Part shown: positions 52,403-62,506 of the stretch, piece by piece
How the letters are laid out: each line of letters begins with the position of its first letter
How positions within the stretch are numbered: the first letter of the stretch is position 1
Source: Pseudomonas abietaniphila
GTDB lineage: Bacteria > Pseudomonadota > Gammaproteobacteria > Pseudomonadales > Pseudomonadaceae
Direction: 5' to 3'
DNA length: 64,000 nucleotides
NCBI RefSeq assembly: GCF_039697315.1
Contig: NZ_CP155619.1
Coordinates: 1,364,001 to 1,428,000 of the forward strand
Translations under genes and position numbers: made by a program
Notes under the pieces: generated by a model
Database searches by the model: none
Told to the model about the DNA's origin: nothing
Seen by the model: the letters and a program-made list of their open reading frames with translations, nothing else

Positions 52403-53776
52403 TCAGGAAGCTTTCAACAAGCCCTCGATCTCCTTGACCTTGGCGTCCACCAAGTGCGGATCGCGACGACTTTCCACGTTCAACCGCAACAGAGGCTCCG
52501 TGTTCGAACCCCGCAGATTGAAACGCCACTCGGCAAACTCAAGACTGATGCCATCCGTTTTATCGATGTTCGAACACAGTGGGGAATAGTGCTCCAGCAC
52601 CTTGTTCAGCACTGTCTTGACGTCATCGACCTTGTAGTTGATTTCTCCACTGCAGGGGTATGCCGCCATGCGCTCATCAACCAACTGAGAAAACGACTTC
52701 CCGGAGACGGACATCAGCGCAGTCACCAGCAGCCACGGAATCATTCCGCTGTCGCAATAGGCGAAATCACGGAAATAATGGTGCGCACTCATTTCGCCGC
52801 CATACACCGCATCTTCCTTGCGCATGCGCTCTTTGATAAACGCATGGCCGGTCTTGCACAGCACCGGTGTTCCCCCTGCCAACTGAACCTGGTCGATCGT
52901 GTTCCAGGTCAGGCGAGGGTCGTGAATGATCTTTGAGCCAGGGTGTTGCTTAAGCAGCATCTCAGCCAGCAGCCCCACCAGGTAATAACCTTCGACAAAG
53001 CGGCCTTGCTCATCGAAGAAGAAGCAACGGTCAAAATCGCCGTCCCACGCCAGCCCCAGGTCACAACCGTGCTTGAGCAAGGCGTCCCGGGTGATACTCC
53101 GGTTCTCTGGAAGGAGTGGGTTGGGCACCCCGTTGGGGAAGTTGCCATCCGGCTCTGCGTTGATGATGACCCAGTCGAATGGAAGATGCGTTCTGATCGC
53201 CTCCAGCGCAGGACCTACCGCGCCGTTGCCGGGATCAGCCAGAATTTTCAAGGGGCGCAGCTCTGCGCCTTCCACATAACCCAAAAGGTGTTTGATGTAG
53301 GCGGATTTATCCGGAGCGGACGTGGTGCTGCCGCGTTGTGACGCGACTTCGCCGAAATCACCGGCATCGACCCGTTGCCGGATAGCATCCAGGCCGGTGT
53401 CGCCACTGATCGGACGAGACTCGCGCTGGACCAGCTTCATGCCGTTGTAGCCTTTCGGATTGTGGCTAGCCGTTACCATAACTCCGCCATCTGCGGCGTA
53501 GTGACTGGTTGCAAAGTAGACCTCTTCGGTTCCACAAAGCCCGATGTCGATCACATCGGCACCCGCTTCAAGGATACCGCTCATCAGTGCCTGAGCCAGG
53601 GCTGGGCTTTCGAGACGCATGTCCCTGCCGACTACGATATTTTTGGCACCCAGTTCCACCACCATGGAGCGCCCAATCCGATAGGCGATATCAGCATCCA
53701 GGTCATTAGGGACCTGACCACGAATATCGTAGGCTTTAAAGCAACGGGTCTGAATAACGGGATAGTCGGGATTCAT
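52403..53776 (-). CDS. manB: Phosphomannomutase ManB/CpsG
   Basis: The 457-residue enzyme aligns with E. coli CpsG through most of its length. CFKAYDIRGQVP opens the fold, the phosphoserine loop is TASHNPKGYNGMK (about residues 102-114), the metal loop is DGDFDRCFFFDEQG (about 243), and VYGGEMSAHHYFRDFAYCDS and LRGSNTEPLLRLNVESR follow. It interconverts mannose-6-P and mannose-1-P on the way to GDP-mannose for O-antigen or exopolysaccharide. No manC (GDP-mannose pyrophosphorylase) is adjacent, so the next step must be encoded elsewhere. The gap to wbpL (52153-52402) holds no gene. Confidence 0.9.
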   Translation of the reverse strand: MNPDYPVIQTRCFKAYDIRGQVPNDLDADIAYRIGRSMVVELGAKNIVVGRDMRLESPALAQALMSGILEAGADVIDIGLCGTEEVYFATSHYAADGGVMVTASHNPKGYNGMKLVQRESRPISGDTGLDAIRQRVDAGDFGEVASQRGSTTSAPDKSAYIKHLLGYVEGAELRPLKILADPGNGAVGPALEAIRTHLPFDWVIINAEPDGNFPNGVPNPLLPENRSITRDALLKHGCDLGLAWDGDFDRCFFFDEQGRFVEGYYLVGLLAEMLLKQHPGSKIIHDPRLTWNTIDQVQLAGGTPVLCKTGHAFIKERMRKEDAVYGGEMSAHHYFRDFAYCDSGMIPWLLVTALMSVSGKSFSQLVDERMAAYPCSGEINYKVDDVKTVLNKVLEHYSPLCSNIDKTDGISLEFAEWRFNLRGSNTEPLLRLNVESRRDPHLVDAKVKEIEGLLKAS

Positions 53777-54048
53777 GTGTAAAAAACCTATGCGACGAAA
53801 AAACCCGAAGGTTCCTCTGTTCAGTATGAAGCAGCCCGGCGCGCGGACTGCACGCTACCCTCGCGCATAACAGCTTGAGGCGAGGGTTAGGCAGTCAAAA
53901 AGACGATTAGTTATATGGAGGGAACATAATTATCTTTAAGCGGTTGCGCTGACTCATTGCCTAGCGCGTGATGATATCGGATCAGGGCACATTCCGCCCG
54001 CAGCCTGGCGAGGATGACACTCAAAAGGTTAACTGTCGGTCATGCTGA
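53777..54048. other. Intergenic region between manB and the MBL exonuclease gene, no gene seen
   Basis: These 272 bases are more AT-rich in the middle (about 53900-53960) than their surroundings. I saw no gene, clear terminator or REP. The manB promoter is expected here. Confidence 0.4.
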
Positions 54049-55482
54049 TCAAGCCAGCGTAACGCTGCGCTGCTTTGCTTCCAGCATCAGCCTGAGCCGC
54101 CTTTTGGCCTGCTCTTCGCCATGCACCAGCTTGATCTCGGAAGGCCACACCGGCATACCCGCTACGAAATCTACCAGCCCTCGCTGATCCGCATGCGCCG
54201 AATACCCTCCGATCGTCTCGATGCCTGCCTTGATCTCATAGCGTTCACGGTTGAGCTCGACGTAACCGCCCTTCGGACCATGCTGTTGAATCGCGGCGCC
54301 GGGCGTGCCTTTCGCCTGGTAGCCGACGAACACCACGTTGTGACGCGGATCGCCCAGCATGGCTTTCAGATAATTGACGATGCGCCCGCCTGCGCACATG
54401 CCGTGCCCGGCAATGACGATCGCCGGACGTCCGGTGCTGGCGAGATAGTTGACGGTTTGATGGTGTTGGGTGGCTGTGTCGATGGTGATCAACTGCTCAA
54501 AGCGCAGTGGCTGGCGCCCGCTTTCTTGTCGGGCACGGGCGTCGTCGTCCCAGATGTCATCGAAGGACTGGTAAACCTCAGTCAGCCGGCTGGCCAGAGG
54601 CGAATCAAGAATGACGGGCAACTGTGGCCAGTTGACCGGCAGCGAGGCATCCGTAGCGTCGCTGCCTTCGGCTGAACGCGACAGCGACCTGCGGTGAAGG
54701 ATATCTTCGATTTCATACAGCAGTTCCTGAGTTCGCCCCAGGCTGAAGGCGGGGATCAGCACCGTGCCGTGATCGGCCAACGCTCTGTCGATGACGGCTT
54801 CAAGTCGTGCTTGTCGGGTGGCTCGATCCTCGTGCAGACGATCACCGTACGTGCTCTCCAGCACCAGTACATCCGCACGCTCCGGAGACTTCGGACCGGG
54901 AAGGATGGGCGTATGGGAGGCACCGAGATCACCGGAAAACACCACGCGTTTACTGCGCTGTTCCAATGGATATTCGACGTCTACCTCGACATAAGCCGAC
55001 CCAAGGATATGGCCAGCGCGCTGTAAGCGGATTCGACCCTGGAGTGCGGGCGTACTCACCACGTTGAACCAGGTATCGTATGGCAGGGCAATGACGCGCT
55101 CCATCACCTGAGTGAGATAGCGTTCAATCTGACGCTCGTCACGACCATGTTCAAGCCTGAACGCATCTTCCAGCACCAACGGCAGCAGCTTGGCGGAAGG
55201 TTCACTACAGAGGATTGGACCTTTGAAGCCCGCTGCGAGCAGTTGGGGAATACGCCCGACATGGTCCGCGTGTACGTGCGTCACGATCAGCATCTTGATC
55301 GTTGCCAGGGAGAAGTCGATTGCCGAGGCAGATTCGCCGAAGCGTTCCTTGAGATCAGCATCGCGCCCCTGAAACAACCCGCAGTCAACCAGCAGGCCGT
55401 GCTTGGCATCCATCTGCAATTGATGACACGAGCCGGTGACACCCTCGCCCGCACCCTGATGGATGATGTCTGGATAATTCAT
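54049..55482 (-). CDS. MBL-fold RNA exonuclease/endonuclease of the CPSF (beta-CASP) group
   Basis: From ATG 55482 (AGGGAG upstream) the product has 477 residues. The metallo-beta-lactamase core has the zinc motif THVHADHVGR (about residues 68-77), SGDLGASHTPIL, and ESTYGDRLHE. The beta-CASP insertion has LIPAFSLGRTQELLYEI and the late motif GHGMCAGGRIVNYL, and the C-terminal RMMBL part contains GYSAHADQRGL. These are the features of bacterial CPSF-73-like RNases. The gene sits inside the former O-antigen locus but is unlikely to take part in polysaccharide synthesis. Confidence 0.88.
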   Translation of the reverse strand: MNYPDIIHQGAGEGVTGSCHQLQMDAKHGLLVDCGLFQGRDADLKERFGESASAIDFSLATIKMLIVTHVHADHVGRIPQLLAAGFKGPILCSEPSAKLLPLVLEDAFRLEHGRDERQIERYLTQVMERVIALPYDTWFNVVSTPALQGRIRLQRAGHILGSAYVEVDVEYPLEQRSKRVVFSGDLGASHTPILPGPKSPERADVLVLESTYGDRLHEDRATRQARLEAVIDRALADHGTVLIPAFSLGRTQELLYEIEDILHRRSLSRSAEGSDATDASLPVNWPQLPVILDSPLASRLTEVYQSFDDIWDDDARARQESGRQPLRFEQLITIDTATQHHQTVNYLASTGRPAIVIAGHGMCAGGRIVNYLKAMLGDPRHNVVFVGYQAKGTPGAAIQQHGPKGGYVELNRERYEIKAGIETIGGYSAHADQRGLVDFVAGMPVWPSEIKLVHGEEQAKRRLRLMLEAKQRSVTLA

Positions 55483-55706
55483 GAAGCTCCCTTTCGATCC
55501 GCACACTAAAAGTCGCGCAGCTTAGTCGCACTGAGCGCCAGGTTCAGCCGATAAGGTTTTGCGGGATTTTTCGGAAACACTGGGAACAGGTTTCGACATT
55601 GGATCGAATAAAGAGAAGCGCCACGCCAGACAGAGGCCGTCGGTGCCGCAGCATGGCCTGAGAAACAGGCACACGATGAAAAACATCAGTGGGGTGCCGC
55701 CAGCCT

Positions 55707-55946
55707 TCAGGCCATGCGAGACGGCTTGTTTCTTTTACGCAATCGGGCAATTGAAAACAGGACTGGCCCGATCACCATACCCACCAGCAACGCCAGGATG
55801 ACCGGCACGGCAATTGACATCTCAGGTGCCGACCAACCAAAGAACACCAGCGCAACGGACTGCTGGTTTTCCAAGACGAACACGACCGTCGTCGCCACGA
55901 TCAGCAGGACGGCCACAAAAAAAATCAGGCGTTTGATATTGCGCAT
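55707..55946 (-). CDS. lapA: LapA-family inner-membrane protein (DUF1049)
   Basis: The 79-residue protein has two membrane helices (LIFFVAVLLIVATTVVFVLE and MSIAVPVILALLVGMVIGPV) separated by the ENQQSVALVFFGW motif of LapA. LapA works with LapB in coordinating lipopolysaccharide assembly and LpxC turnover in E. coli. GGAG lies six bases before ATG 55946. It follows ihfB by 18 bases, the usual order in Pseudomonas. The lapB gene normally next to it in E. coli is absent here. Confidence 0.87.
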   Translation of the reverse strand: MRNIKRLIFFVAVLLIVATTVVFVLENQQSVALVFFGWSAPEMSIAVPVILALLVGMVIGPVLFSIARLRKRNKPSRMA

Positions 55947-55964
55947 CGAGTACTCCTTTGACGG

Positions 55965-56264
55965 CTATTGGAGCTCGTGCTCCTCCTCTTCGTTCACCCG
56001 ATCACGCAACTCTTTTCCGGGTTTGAAGTGGGGGACAAATTTTCCGTCAAGGCTGACGGACTGCCCGGTTTTTGGGTTGCGGCCTACGCGAGGCGCGCGA
56101 TAGTGCAAGGAAAAGCTGCCAAAGCCCCGTATTTCGATACGGTCGCCTGTGGCAAGACATTGCGACATCTGCTCAAGCATGGTCTTGATGGCCAGCTCCA
56201 CATCTTTGGATGAGAGCAGTCCTTGATGGGTGACAATTCGTTCGATCAACTCCGACTTCGTCAT
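55965..56264 (-). CDS. ihfB: Integration host factor subunit beta
   Basis: The 99-residue DNA-bending protein shows the HU/IHF fold: [14 protein letters not shown] at the start, [20 protein letters not shown] with the beta-arm, and the DNA-intercalating RNPKTG (about residues 62-67) followed by [15 protein letters not shown]. It pairs with IhfA to bend DNA in recombination, replication and sigma-54 promoters. Its place directly after rpsA is conserved in gammaproteobacteria. The last residues (EEEEHELQ) form an acidic tail. Confidence 0.95.
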   Translation of the reverse strand: MTKSELIERIVTHQGLLSSKDVELAIKTMLEQMSQCLATGDRIEIRGFGSFSLHYRAPRVGRNPKTGQSVSLDGKFVPHFKPGKELRDRVNEEEEHELQ

Positions 56265-56508
56265 ATTTTTCCCTTCTTTTTCAAGCAGCTAGGTAAAGCG
56301 CTTTGAAGGTTTTAGCATGACCAAGCGAATTTGAACAGCCCATGTTTCGAGTTATGTGAACACGGATTCCAGGCAACAGGCCATTACGTCGCGAAGCCCT
56401 TGCGAATCGGGGCCTAGAGGGATTGCGCAATCGTGAACCTCAGCAACATTAGGAGCGTGCTGGTCGCGATTGGGTTGTGTCAGACACAGATAGATCGACG
56501 GAAACGAC

Positions 56509-56530
56509 GAAATCGCGGGCAAGCGCGCTC
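56509..56530. repeat. Single REP unit between ihfB and rpsA
   Basis: The sequence carries the TCGCGGGCAAGCGCGCTCCT core shared with 1581-1602 and 19502-19527. No partner arm was found nearby. The remainder of 56265-56585 shows no gene; it should contain the ihfB promoter. Confidence 0.65.
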
Positions 56531-56585
56531 CTCACAGCCTGCGCGCTAGGCGTGGGACAACGCCCTTGAAAAACCCGCGCCCACA

Positions 56586-56613
56586 AAAAAGGGCGACCGA
56601 AGTCGCCCTTTTT
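56586..56613 (-). terminator. Rho-independent terminator of rpsA
   Basis: AAAAAGGGCGAC and GTCGCCCTTTTT form a perfect 12-bp stem with loop CGAA, located 18 bases after the rpsA stop. The stem's own T run completes a strong terminator, so ihfB needs its own promoter or read-through. Confidence 0.9.
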
Positions 56614-56630
56614 CAATGGTCAGACAGAAC

Positions 56631-58322
56631 TCAGTTCTGTTTTTCCATTTGAGCACGCAGCAGGTCGCCCAGAGTGGTCGGACCTGTGTTTTCTGCGGTT
56701 TCAGGCTTGCTACGCAGGCTCTGAATCGCTTCTTTCTCGTCTTCAACGTCTTTCGACTTGATGGACAAGCTGATCACGCGGCTCTTGCGGTCAACGCTGA
56801 TGATCTTGGCTTCGATCTCTTCGCCTTCTTTCAGAACGTTACGCGCGTCTTCAACGCGGTCACGGCTGATTTCGGAGGCTTTCAGAGTAGCTTCGATGTC
56901 GTCGGCCAGAGTGATGATGGCGCCTTTCGCGTCAACTTCTTTAACGGTACCGCGAACGATAGCGCCTTTGTCATTGACAGTGACGTACTCGGAGAACGGA
57001 TCGCTTTCCAGCTGCTTGATACCCAGCGAGATGCGCTCACGCTCTGGATCAACAGACAGGATCACGGTGTCGAGTTCGTCGCCCTTCTTGAAGCGACGTA
57101 CGGCTTCTTCGCCCACTTCGTTCCAGGAGATGTCGGACAGGTGAACCAGGCCGTCGATGCCGCCGTCCAGACCAATGAAGATACCGAAATCGGTGATCGA
57201 CTTGATGGTGCCGGAGATCTTGTCGCCCTTGTTGAACTGGCCAGAGAAATCTTCCCACGGGTTAGATTTGCACTGCTTGATGCCCAGGGAGATACGACGA
57301 CGCTCTTCGTCGATGTCCAGAACCATGACTTCCACTTCATCGCCAACCTGAACGACTTTAGATGGGTGGATGTTCTTGTTGGTCCAGTCCATTTCGGAAA
57401 CGTGTACCAGGCCTTCCACGCCTTCTTCCAGCTCTGCGAAGCAGCCGTAGTCGGTCAGGTTGGTAACACGCGCGGTCACGCGAGTGCCTTCTGGGTAACG
57501 TGCCTTGATAGCAACCCATGGGTCTTCGCCCAGTTGCTTCAGGCCCAGGGAAACACGATTGCGCTCGCGATCGTACTTCAGGACTTTTACATCGATCTCA
57601 TCGCCAACGTTGACGATTTCCGATGGATGCTTGATGCGCTTCCAGGCCATGTCGGTGATGTGCAGCAGGCCATCGACGCCACCCAGATCGACGAATGCGC
57701 CGTAATCGGTGAGGTTCTTGACGATACCCTTGACCTGTTGGCCTTCCTGCAGCGATTCCAGCAGAGCTTCGCGCTCGGCGCTGTTTTCGGCTTCCAGGAC
57801 ACTGCGACGGGAAACGACAACGTTGTTGCGCTTCTGGTCCAGCTTGATGACCTTGAATTCCAGCTCTTTGCCTTCCAGGTGCGTGGTGTCGCGCACTGGA
57901 CGGACGTCAACCAGAGAACCTGGCAGGAACGCACGGATGCCGTTAACGTCGACAGTGAAGCCGCCTTTAACCTTACCGTTGATAACGCCCTTAACCACTT
58001 CTTCAGCTGCGAAAGCCGCTTCCAGAACGATCCAGCACTCTGCACGCTTGGCTTTTTCGCGGGACAGCTTGGTTTCGCCAAAGCCGTCTTCGACCGCGTC
58101 CAGCGCAACGTGGACTTCGTCGCCGATCTTGATGGTCAGCTCGCCAGCATCGTTGTGGAACTGCTCCAGCGGGATGAGGCCTTCAGACTTCAGACCAGCG
58201 TGAACGGTGACCCAACCAGCCTGGTAATCGATATCGACGATGATCGCGGTGATGATCGAACCGGCCTGAAGGTTAAGAGTCTTTAGGCTTTCTTCGAAAA
58301 GTTCAGCAAAGCTTTCGCTCAT
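56631..58322 (-). CDS. rpsA: 30S ribosomal protein S1
   Basis: From ATG 58322 the product has 563 residues with six S1 RNA-binding repeats, as in E. coli S1 (557). It begins [13 protein letters not shown]. Repeat signatures such as [40 protein letters not shown] and [20 protein letters not shown] are visible, while repeats 1 and 2 are the divergent ribosome-binding ones. S1 helps 30S subunits load mRNAs. The open frame extends upstream to 58475 without a start. The 121-base leader to cmk should hold the autoregulated translation site known for this gene. Confidence 0.96.
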   Translation of the reverse strand: MSESFAELFEESLKTLNLQAGSIITAIIVDIDYQAGWVTVHAGLKSEGLIPLEQFHNDAGELTIKIGDEVHVALDAVEDGFGETKLSREKAKRAECWIVLEAAFAAEEVVKGVINGKVKGGFTVDVNGIRAFLPGSLVDVRPVRDTTHLEGKELEFKVIKLDQKRNNVVVSRRSVLEAENSAEREALLESLQEGQQVKGIVKNLTDYGAFVDLGGVDGLLHITDMAWKRIKHPSEIVNVGDEIDVKVLKYDRERNRVSLGLKQLGEDPWVAIKARYPEGTRVTARVTNLTDYGCFAELEEGVEGLVHVSEMDWTNKNIHPSKVVQVGDEVEVMVLDIDEERRRISLGIKQCKSNPWEDFSGQFNKGDKISGTIKSITDFGIFIGLDGGIDGLVHLSDISWNEVGEEAVRRFKKGDELDTVILSVDPERERISLGIKQLESDPFSEYVTVNDKGAIVRGTVKEVDAKGAIITLADDIEATLKASEISRDRVEDARNVLKEGEEIEAKIISVDRKSRVISLSIKSKDVEDEKEAIQSLRSKPETAENTGPTTLGDLLRAQMEKQN

Positions 58323-58443
58323 TTTAATTCCTGTTGATAAGGGCGAAGAATACGCCCATCTGCCACGCTCCAGACAACGTGGGTTTCGTTCATATGAAAG
58401 AAAGCCTGCGGGACTATGACTGGTCTCCCACATGGCTTCCTGA

Positions 58444-59133
58444 TCATCCGGCGAGATCGCGAAGTGCGACTTCACTCAGGATGCGTTCAAGCACCTGCTC
58501 GATAGACAATTCGGTGGAATCCAGCTGAATGGCGTCATGCGCCGGCTTGAGCGGGGCTACCGCTCGCTGGGTGTCTCGCTCGTCGCGAACACGTATCTCA
58601 TCTAGCAGACTCGACAGACTAACATCGTCACCCTTGGCCTTCAACTGCAAATATCGGCGACGAGCACGCTCTTCGGCACTGGCGGTCAGAAAAACCTTCA
58701 ACGGCGCGGCCGGGAACACCACGGTTCCCATGTCTCGGCCGTCGGCAATGAGACCTGGAAACTCCTGAAATGCCCGCTGGCGCTGCAGCAATGCTTCGCG
58801 CACCGCGGGTAAGGACGCCACTTGCGACGCACCACTGCCGATCTGCTCGTTGCGGATCGCCAGCGTCACGTCTTCGCCCTCAAGAATGATGCGTTGACCG
58901 TGATCGTCCGTGGCCGCTTCGAATTGAACGTCCAGATGCGCGGCCAGAAGCTTCAACGCCTCCTCATTCGTCAGGTCGACACCGTGGTTGCGGGCGGCGA
59001 ACGCCAGCAAACGGTAGAGCGCGCCGGAATCCAGCAGGCACCATCCCAGACGTTTGGCCAACAAGCCAGCCACTGTCCCTTTCCCGGAACCGCTGGGTCC
59101 ATCGATCGTAATGACCGGAGCTTGAGCTTTCAC
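58444..59133 (-). CDS. cmk: Cytidylate kinase
   Basis: This 229-residue kinase phosphorylates CMP and dCMP. The P-loop is [11 protein letters not shown] (about residues 9-19); [25 protein letters not shown] and the LID segment [13 protein letters not shown] follow. GTG 59133 was chosen because it overlaps the stop of the upstream aroA-type gene (GTGA) and has GAGGGG upstream. This tight coupling to aroA and the position before rpsA are conserved in Pseudomonas. Confidence 0.94.
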   Translation of the reverse strand: MKAQAPVITIDGPSGSGKGTVAGLLAKRLGWCLLDSGALYRLLAFAARNHGVDLTNEEALKLLAAHLDVQFEAATDDHGQRIILEGEDVTLAIRNEQIGSGASQVASLPAVREALLQRQRAFQEFPGLIADGRDMGTVVFPAAPLKVFLTASAEERARRRYLQLKAKGDDVSLSSLLDEIRVRDERDTQRAVAPLKPAHDAIQLDSTELSIEQVLERILSEVALRDLAG

Positions 59134-61373
59134 GATTGCCCCTCTTGCGCTACACGAATACCCACCTGGCTGCACAGCGCCAGGAAATTGGGGAATGAAG
59201 TCGCCACGTTGGCGCAGTCCCGAATACGAATCGGAGCTGCCGCGCGCAACGACGCGATACTGAATGCCATGGCGATGCGATGATCGCCCTGCCCGTCGAC
59301 GTCACCGCCACCGATCTGACCCCCTTCAATAATGAGGCCGTCTGCGGTCGGTTCAACCTCGATGCCGAGGACAGTCAGACCGTCGGCCATGACCTGGATA
59401 CGGTCGGACTCCTTGACGCGCAGTTCCTGCGCCCCTCGCAACACCGTCCGACCTTCAGCGCAGGCTGCTGCGATGAACAGCACTGGAAACTCGTCGATCG
59501 CCAGCGGCACAAGCGCCTCTGGAATCACGATGCCCTTGAGCCTTGCGTGGCGAACGCGCAGGTCAGCCACGGGCTCACCGCCCACTTCACGCAGGTTCTG
59601 CACGGAAATGTCAGCGCCCATCAGGCGCAAGATGTCGATCACACCGGTGCGCGTCGGGTTCACGCCGACGTGTTCAAGCAGCAGGTCGGAGCCTTCGGCA
59701 ATCGACGCGGCCACCAGAAAAAAAGCGGCCGAAGAGATGTCCGCCGGGACTTCAATGCGCGTCGCCGTGAGCGTGCCTCCCGAGACCACCGACGCTGTCG
59801 CACCGTTGCCGGCTACGGGATACCCAAAGCCCCGCAACATTCGCTCGGTGTGGTCCCGCGTCGGTGCGGGCGCAGTGACGGTCGTGGTGCCATCGGCGTA
59901 CATCCCGGCAAGCAGCAGGCAGGATTTGACCTGAGCGCTGGCCATCGGCATGACGTAGCTGATGCCGGTCAGCAGTTTGCCGCCGCGAATGGTCAAGGGA
60001 GGCCGACCTTCGGCCGCGGTCTCGATAACAGCGCCCATCTGGCGCAGTGGCTCGGCAACGCGGGCCATCGGACGCCTGGACAACGAGGCGTCGCCGGTCA
60101 ACACGCTGTCGAAACGCTGCGCCGCCAACAGCCCGCACAGCAGACGCATGGACGTGCCGGAGTTGCCCAGATAGATCGCACCGGGCGCAGGCTTGAGGCC
60201 ATTGAGCCCCACACCGTGAATGGTCAGACGCCCATGGTGCGGACCTTCGATGACCACGCCCATGTCGCGAAACGCCTGCAACGTCGCCAGGGCGTCTTCG
60301 CCTTCAAGAAAGCCTTCTACTTCAGTGACGCCATCCGCCAGCGAGCCGAGCATGATCGAGCGGTGGGAAATCGATTTGTCGCCCGGCACGCGAATCTGCC
60401 CACGGACACTGCCGCCGGGCTGCGCGACGAAGGACAGCTCCTCTGCCGCCGCTTTTTCGACGTAAGCGCGACGGGCGAGAATTTTGCCGAAATGCTCACG
60501 CGCTACCCGGGCACGGGTGAACACGCCCAGCAACTGATGACCGTCTCCGGCATCCACCGCATCGCGCAACGCATCGAGATCACTGCGGAACGTGTCCAGC
60601 GTGCGCAGCACCGCGTCGCGGTTGGCCAGAAAGATGTCATGCCACATGACCGGATCGCTGCCGGCGATACGCGTGAAATCACGAAAACCGCCCGCGGCGT
60701 AACGGAAAATCTCGAGGTTTTCGTTGCGCTTGGCCAACGAATCCACCAGACCGAACGCCAGCAAATGCGGCAGGTGACTGGTGGCCGCCAAGACCTCGTC
60801 GTGACGCTCGACGTCCATGTGCTCGACGTCGGCGCCCAGCGCCGACCACAGGCGATCCACGAGGGCCAGGGCCGCAGGATCGGTCTCAGCCAGCGGGGTG
60901 AGAATCACTTTATGGCGACGGAACAGCTGAGCGTTGGAGGCCTCTACCCCGCTCTGCTCAGAGCCGGCGATCGGATGCCCTGGCACGAAACGCGCCGGCA
61001 TGGCGCCAAACGCCTCACGCGCCGCGCGGACGACGTTGCCTTTGGCGCTGCCGACGTCCGTCAGCACAGCGTCTCCAAGGTCGAGACCGGCGAGCACGCC
61101 CAGCAGTTTTTCCATGGCCAGGATCGGCACGGCCAATTGAATGACATCCGCACCGACGCAAGCTGTCGCAAGATTGTCTTCACAGCGATCGACGACACCC
61201 AGTTCGACGGCCAGCTTACGTGATTGCGGGTCAAGATCGACGCCGACCACTTCGCGGCACAGGCCACTTTCCTTCAAACCCTTGGCGAACGAACCTCCGA
61301 TCAAACCGAGGCCGACCACCACCAGGCGGCCGATAATAGGCGCAGTCGATTGCACTGCCGTGACATCAGCCAT
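59130..61373 (-). CDS. Bifunctional prephenate dehydrogenase / EPSP synthase (TyrA-AroA fusion)
   Basis: The 747-residue protein joins two shikimate-pathway enzymes. Residues about 1-305 are prephenate dehydrogenase ([17 protein letters not shown] as NAD site; [14 protein letters not shown]). Residues about 315-747 are 5-enolpyruvylshikimate-3-phosphate synthase ([36 protein letters not shown], and KESDRIQVM). The fusion is normal for Pseudomonas. ATG 61373 lies five bases after the hisC stop; GTG 61385, overlapping hisC, is the alternative. The two activities serve the common aromatic pathway and tyrosine synthesis. Confidence 0.94.
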   Translation of the reverse strand: MADVTAVQSTAPIIGRLVVVGLGLIGGSFAKGLKESGLCREVVGVDLDPQSRKLAVELGVVDRCEDNLATACVGADVIQLAVPILAMEKLLGVLAGLDLGDAVLTDVGSAKGNVVRAAREAFGAMPARFVPGHPIAGSEQSGVEASNAQLFRRHKVILTPLAETDPAALALVDRLWSALGADVEHMDVERHDEVLAATSHLPHLLAFGLVDSLAKRNENLEIFRYAAGGFRDFTRIAGSDPVMWHDIFLANRDAVLRTLDTFRSDLDALRDAVDAGDGHQLLGVFTRARVAREHFGKILARRAYVEKAAAEELSFVAQPGGSVRGQIRVPGDKSISHRSIMLGSLADGVTEVEGFLEGEDALATLQAFRDMGVVIEGPHHGRLTIHGVGLNGLKPAPGAIYLGNSGTSMRLLCGLLAAQRFDSVLTGDASLSRRPMARVAEPLRQMGAVIETAAEGRPPLTIRGGKLLTGISYVMPMASAQVKSCLLLAGMYADGTTTVTAPAPTRDHTERMLRGFGYPVAGNGATASVVSGGTLTATRIEVPADISSAAFFLVAASIAEGSDLLLEHVGVNPTRTGVIDILRLMGADISVQNLREVGGEPVADLRVRHARLKGIVIPEALVPLAIDEFPVLFIAAACAEGRTVLRGAQELRVKESDRIQVMADGLTVLGIEVEPTADGLIIEGGQIGGGDVDGQGDHRIAMAFSIASLRAAAPIRIRDCANVATSFPNFLALCSQVGIRVAQEGQS

Positions 61374-61377
61374 GACA

Positions 61378-62490
61378 TCAACCACGCGCCAGAACCTTGC
61401 TCAGGGCTTCCAGGAAGCGGCTGTTTTCAGCGGGCAAGCCAATGCTCACGCGCAGGTGATTCGGCATGCCGTAACCGGCGACCGGGCGCACGATCACACC
61501 TTCACGCAACAGACCTTCGTAGACCGAAGCGCCTTCACGCCCCAGATCCACGGCAATGAAGTTGGCCTTCGACGGGATCCAGCTCAGACCCAGTTCGCGC
61601 AAGCCGTCTTCCATCTGTTGCATGCCGGCCTCGTTGAGGCGACGGCTCTGTGCAACGTACTCGGCATCGTCCAGTGCCGCACAGGCGGCCGCCAGGGCGA
61701 GGCTGTTGACGTTGAACGGCTGACGCACGCGATTCAGCACGTCCGCCACGACCGGCGACGACAGCGCGTAACCGACGCGCAAGGACGCCAGACCAAAGGC
61801 TTTGGAGAAGGTCCGCGACACCAGCAGGTTCGGGTGATCGGCCAGGAATTTCAGGCCATCTGGCAGTTCAGCGCCTTCGGCATACTCGATGTACGCCTCG
61901 TCGAGCACGACGAGCACGTCTTTCGGCACATCGGCAAGGAAGTCAGCCAGCGCATCTGGCCCGAACCAGGTACCGGTCGGGTTATTCGGGTTGGCGATGA
62001 AAACCACCCGGGTGTTGCTGTCGATGGCCGCCAGCATGGCAGGGAGGTCGTGCCCCCAATCCTTTGCCTTGGCAACGCGAGCGTCAGCACCGACCGCCTG
62101 CGTGACGATCGGGTAGATGGCGAACGCGTGCTCGCTGAACACTGCGTTCAACCCCGGCGCCAGATAGGCACGGGCGACGATCTCAAGGATGTCATTGGAG
62201 CCATTGCCCAGCGTCACTTGATTCGCATTGACGCCATAACGTTCAGACAGGCGCTGCTTGAGGTCGAAGCCGTTGCCATCGGGGTAACGGGTCAGCTCGG
62301 CCAGGGCATCACGAATCGCCGACAACGCCTTTGGACTGGCGCCCATCGGGTTCTCGTTGCTGGCCAGCTTGATGATGCGAGCCGGATCGATATCCAGCTC
62401 ACGCGCCAGTTCGTCCACCGGCTTGCCGGGAACGTAAGGCGATAGTTTTTGCACGCCGGCCTGCGCCAGCGCGAGGAAGTCGCCGCTCAT
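61378..62490 (-). CDS. hisC: Histidinol-phosphate aminotransferase (HisC2 type)
   Basis: The 370-residue PLP enzyme is a fold-type I aminotransferase. LASNENPMGASPKAL opens the active site, GNGSNDILEI holds the phosphate, NPNNPTGTW lies near 190, and the PLP Lys is in SRTFSKAFGLASLRVGY (about residue 230). In Pseudomonas this copy lies between pheA and tyrA and may also transaminate prephenate or aromatic keto acids. It is in the middle of the serC-pheA-hisC-tyrA/aroA-cmk operon, with 16 bases to pheA. Confidence 0.92.
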   Translation of the reverse strand: MSGDFLALAQAGVQKLSPYVPGKPVDELARELDIDPARIIKLASNENPMGASPKALSAIRDALAELTRYPDGNGFDLKQRLSERYGVNANQVTLGNGSNDILEIVARAYLAPGLNAVFSEHAFAIYPIVTQAVGADARVAKAKDWGHDLPAMLAAIDSNTRVVFIANPNNPTGTWFGPDALADFLADVPKDVLVVLDEAYIEYAEGAELPDGLKFLADHPNLLVSRTFSKAFGLASLRVGYALSSPVVADVLNRVRQPFNVNSLALAAACAALDDAEYVAQSRRLNEAGMQQMEDGLRELGLSWIPSKANFIAVDLGREGASVYEGLLREGVIVRPVAGYGMPNHLRVSIGLPAENSRFLEALSKVLARG

Positions 62491-62506
62491 GTAACGCTGT
62501 ACCTCT

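Noticed and set aside
56616..58286. 556-codon open frame antisense to rpsA
   Set aside because: It is a by-product of the strong codon bias of rpsA on the other strand; it has no family features, and S1 is certain.
59280..61223. 647-codon open frame antisense to the tyrA-aroA fusion
   Set aside because: Same cause: GC-rich coding sequence keeps the opposite frame open. The product is low-complexity, rich in His, Arg and Gln, with no recognisable domain.
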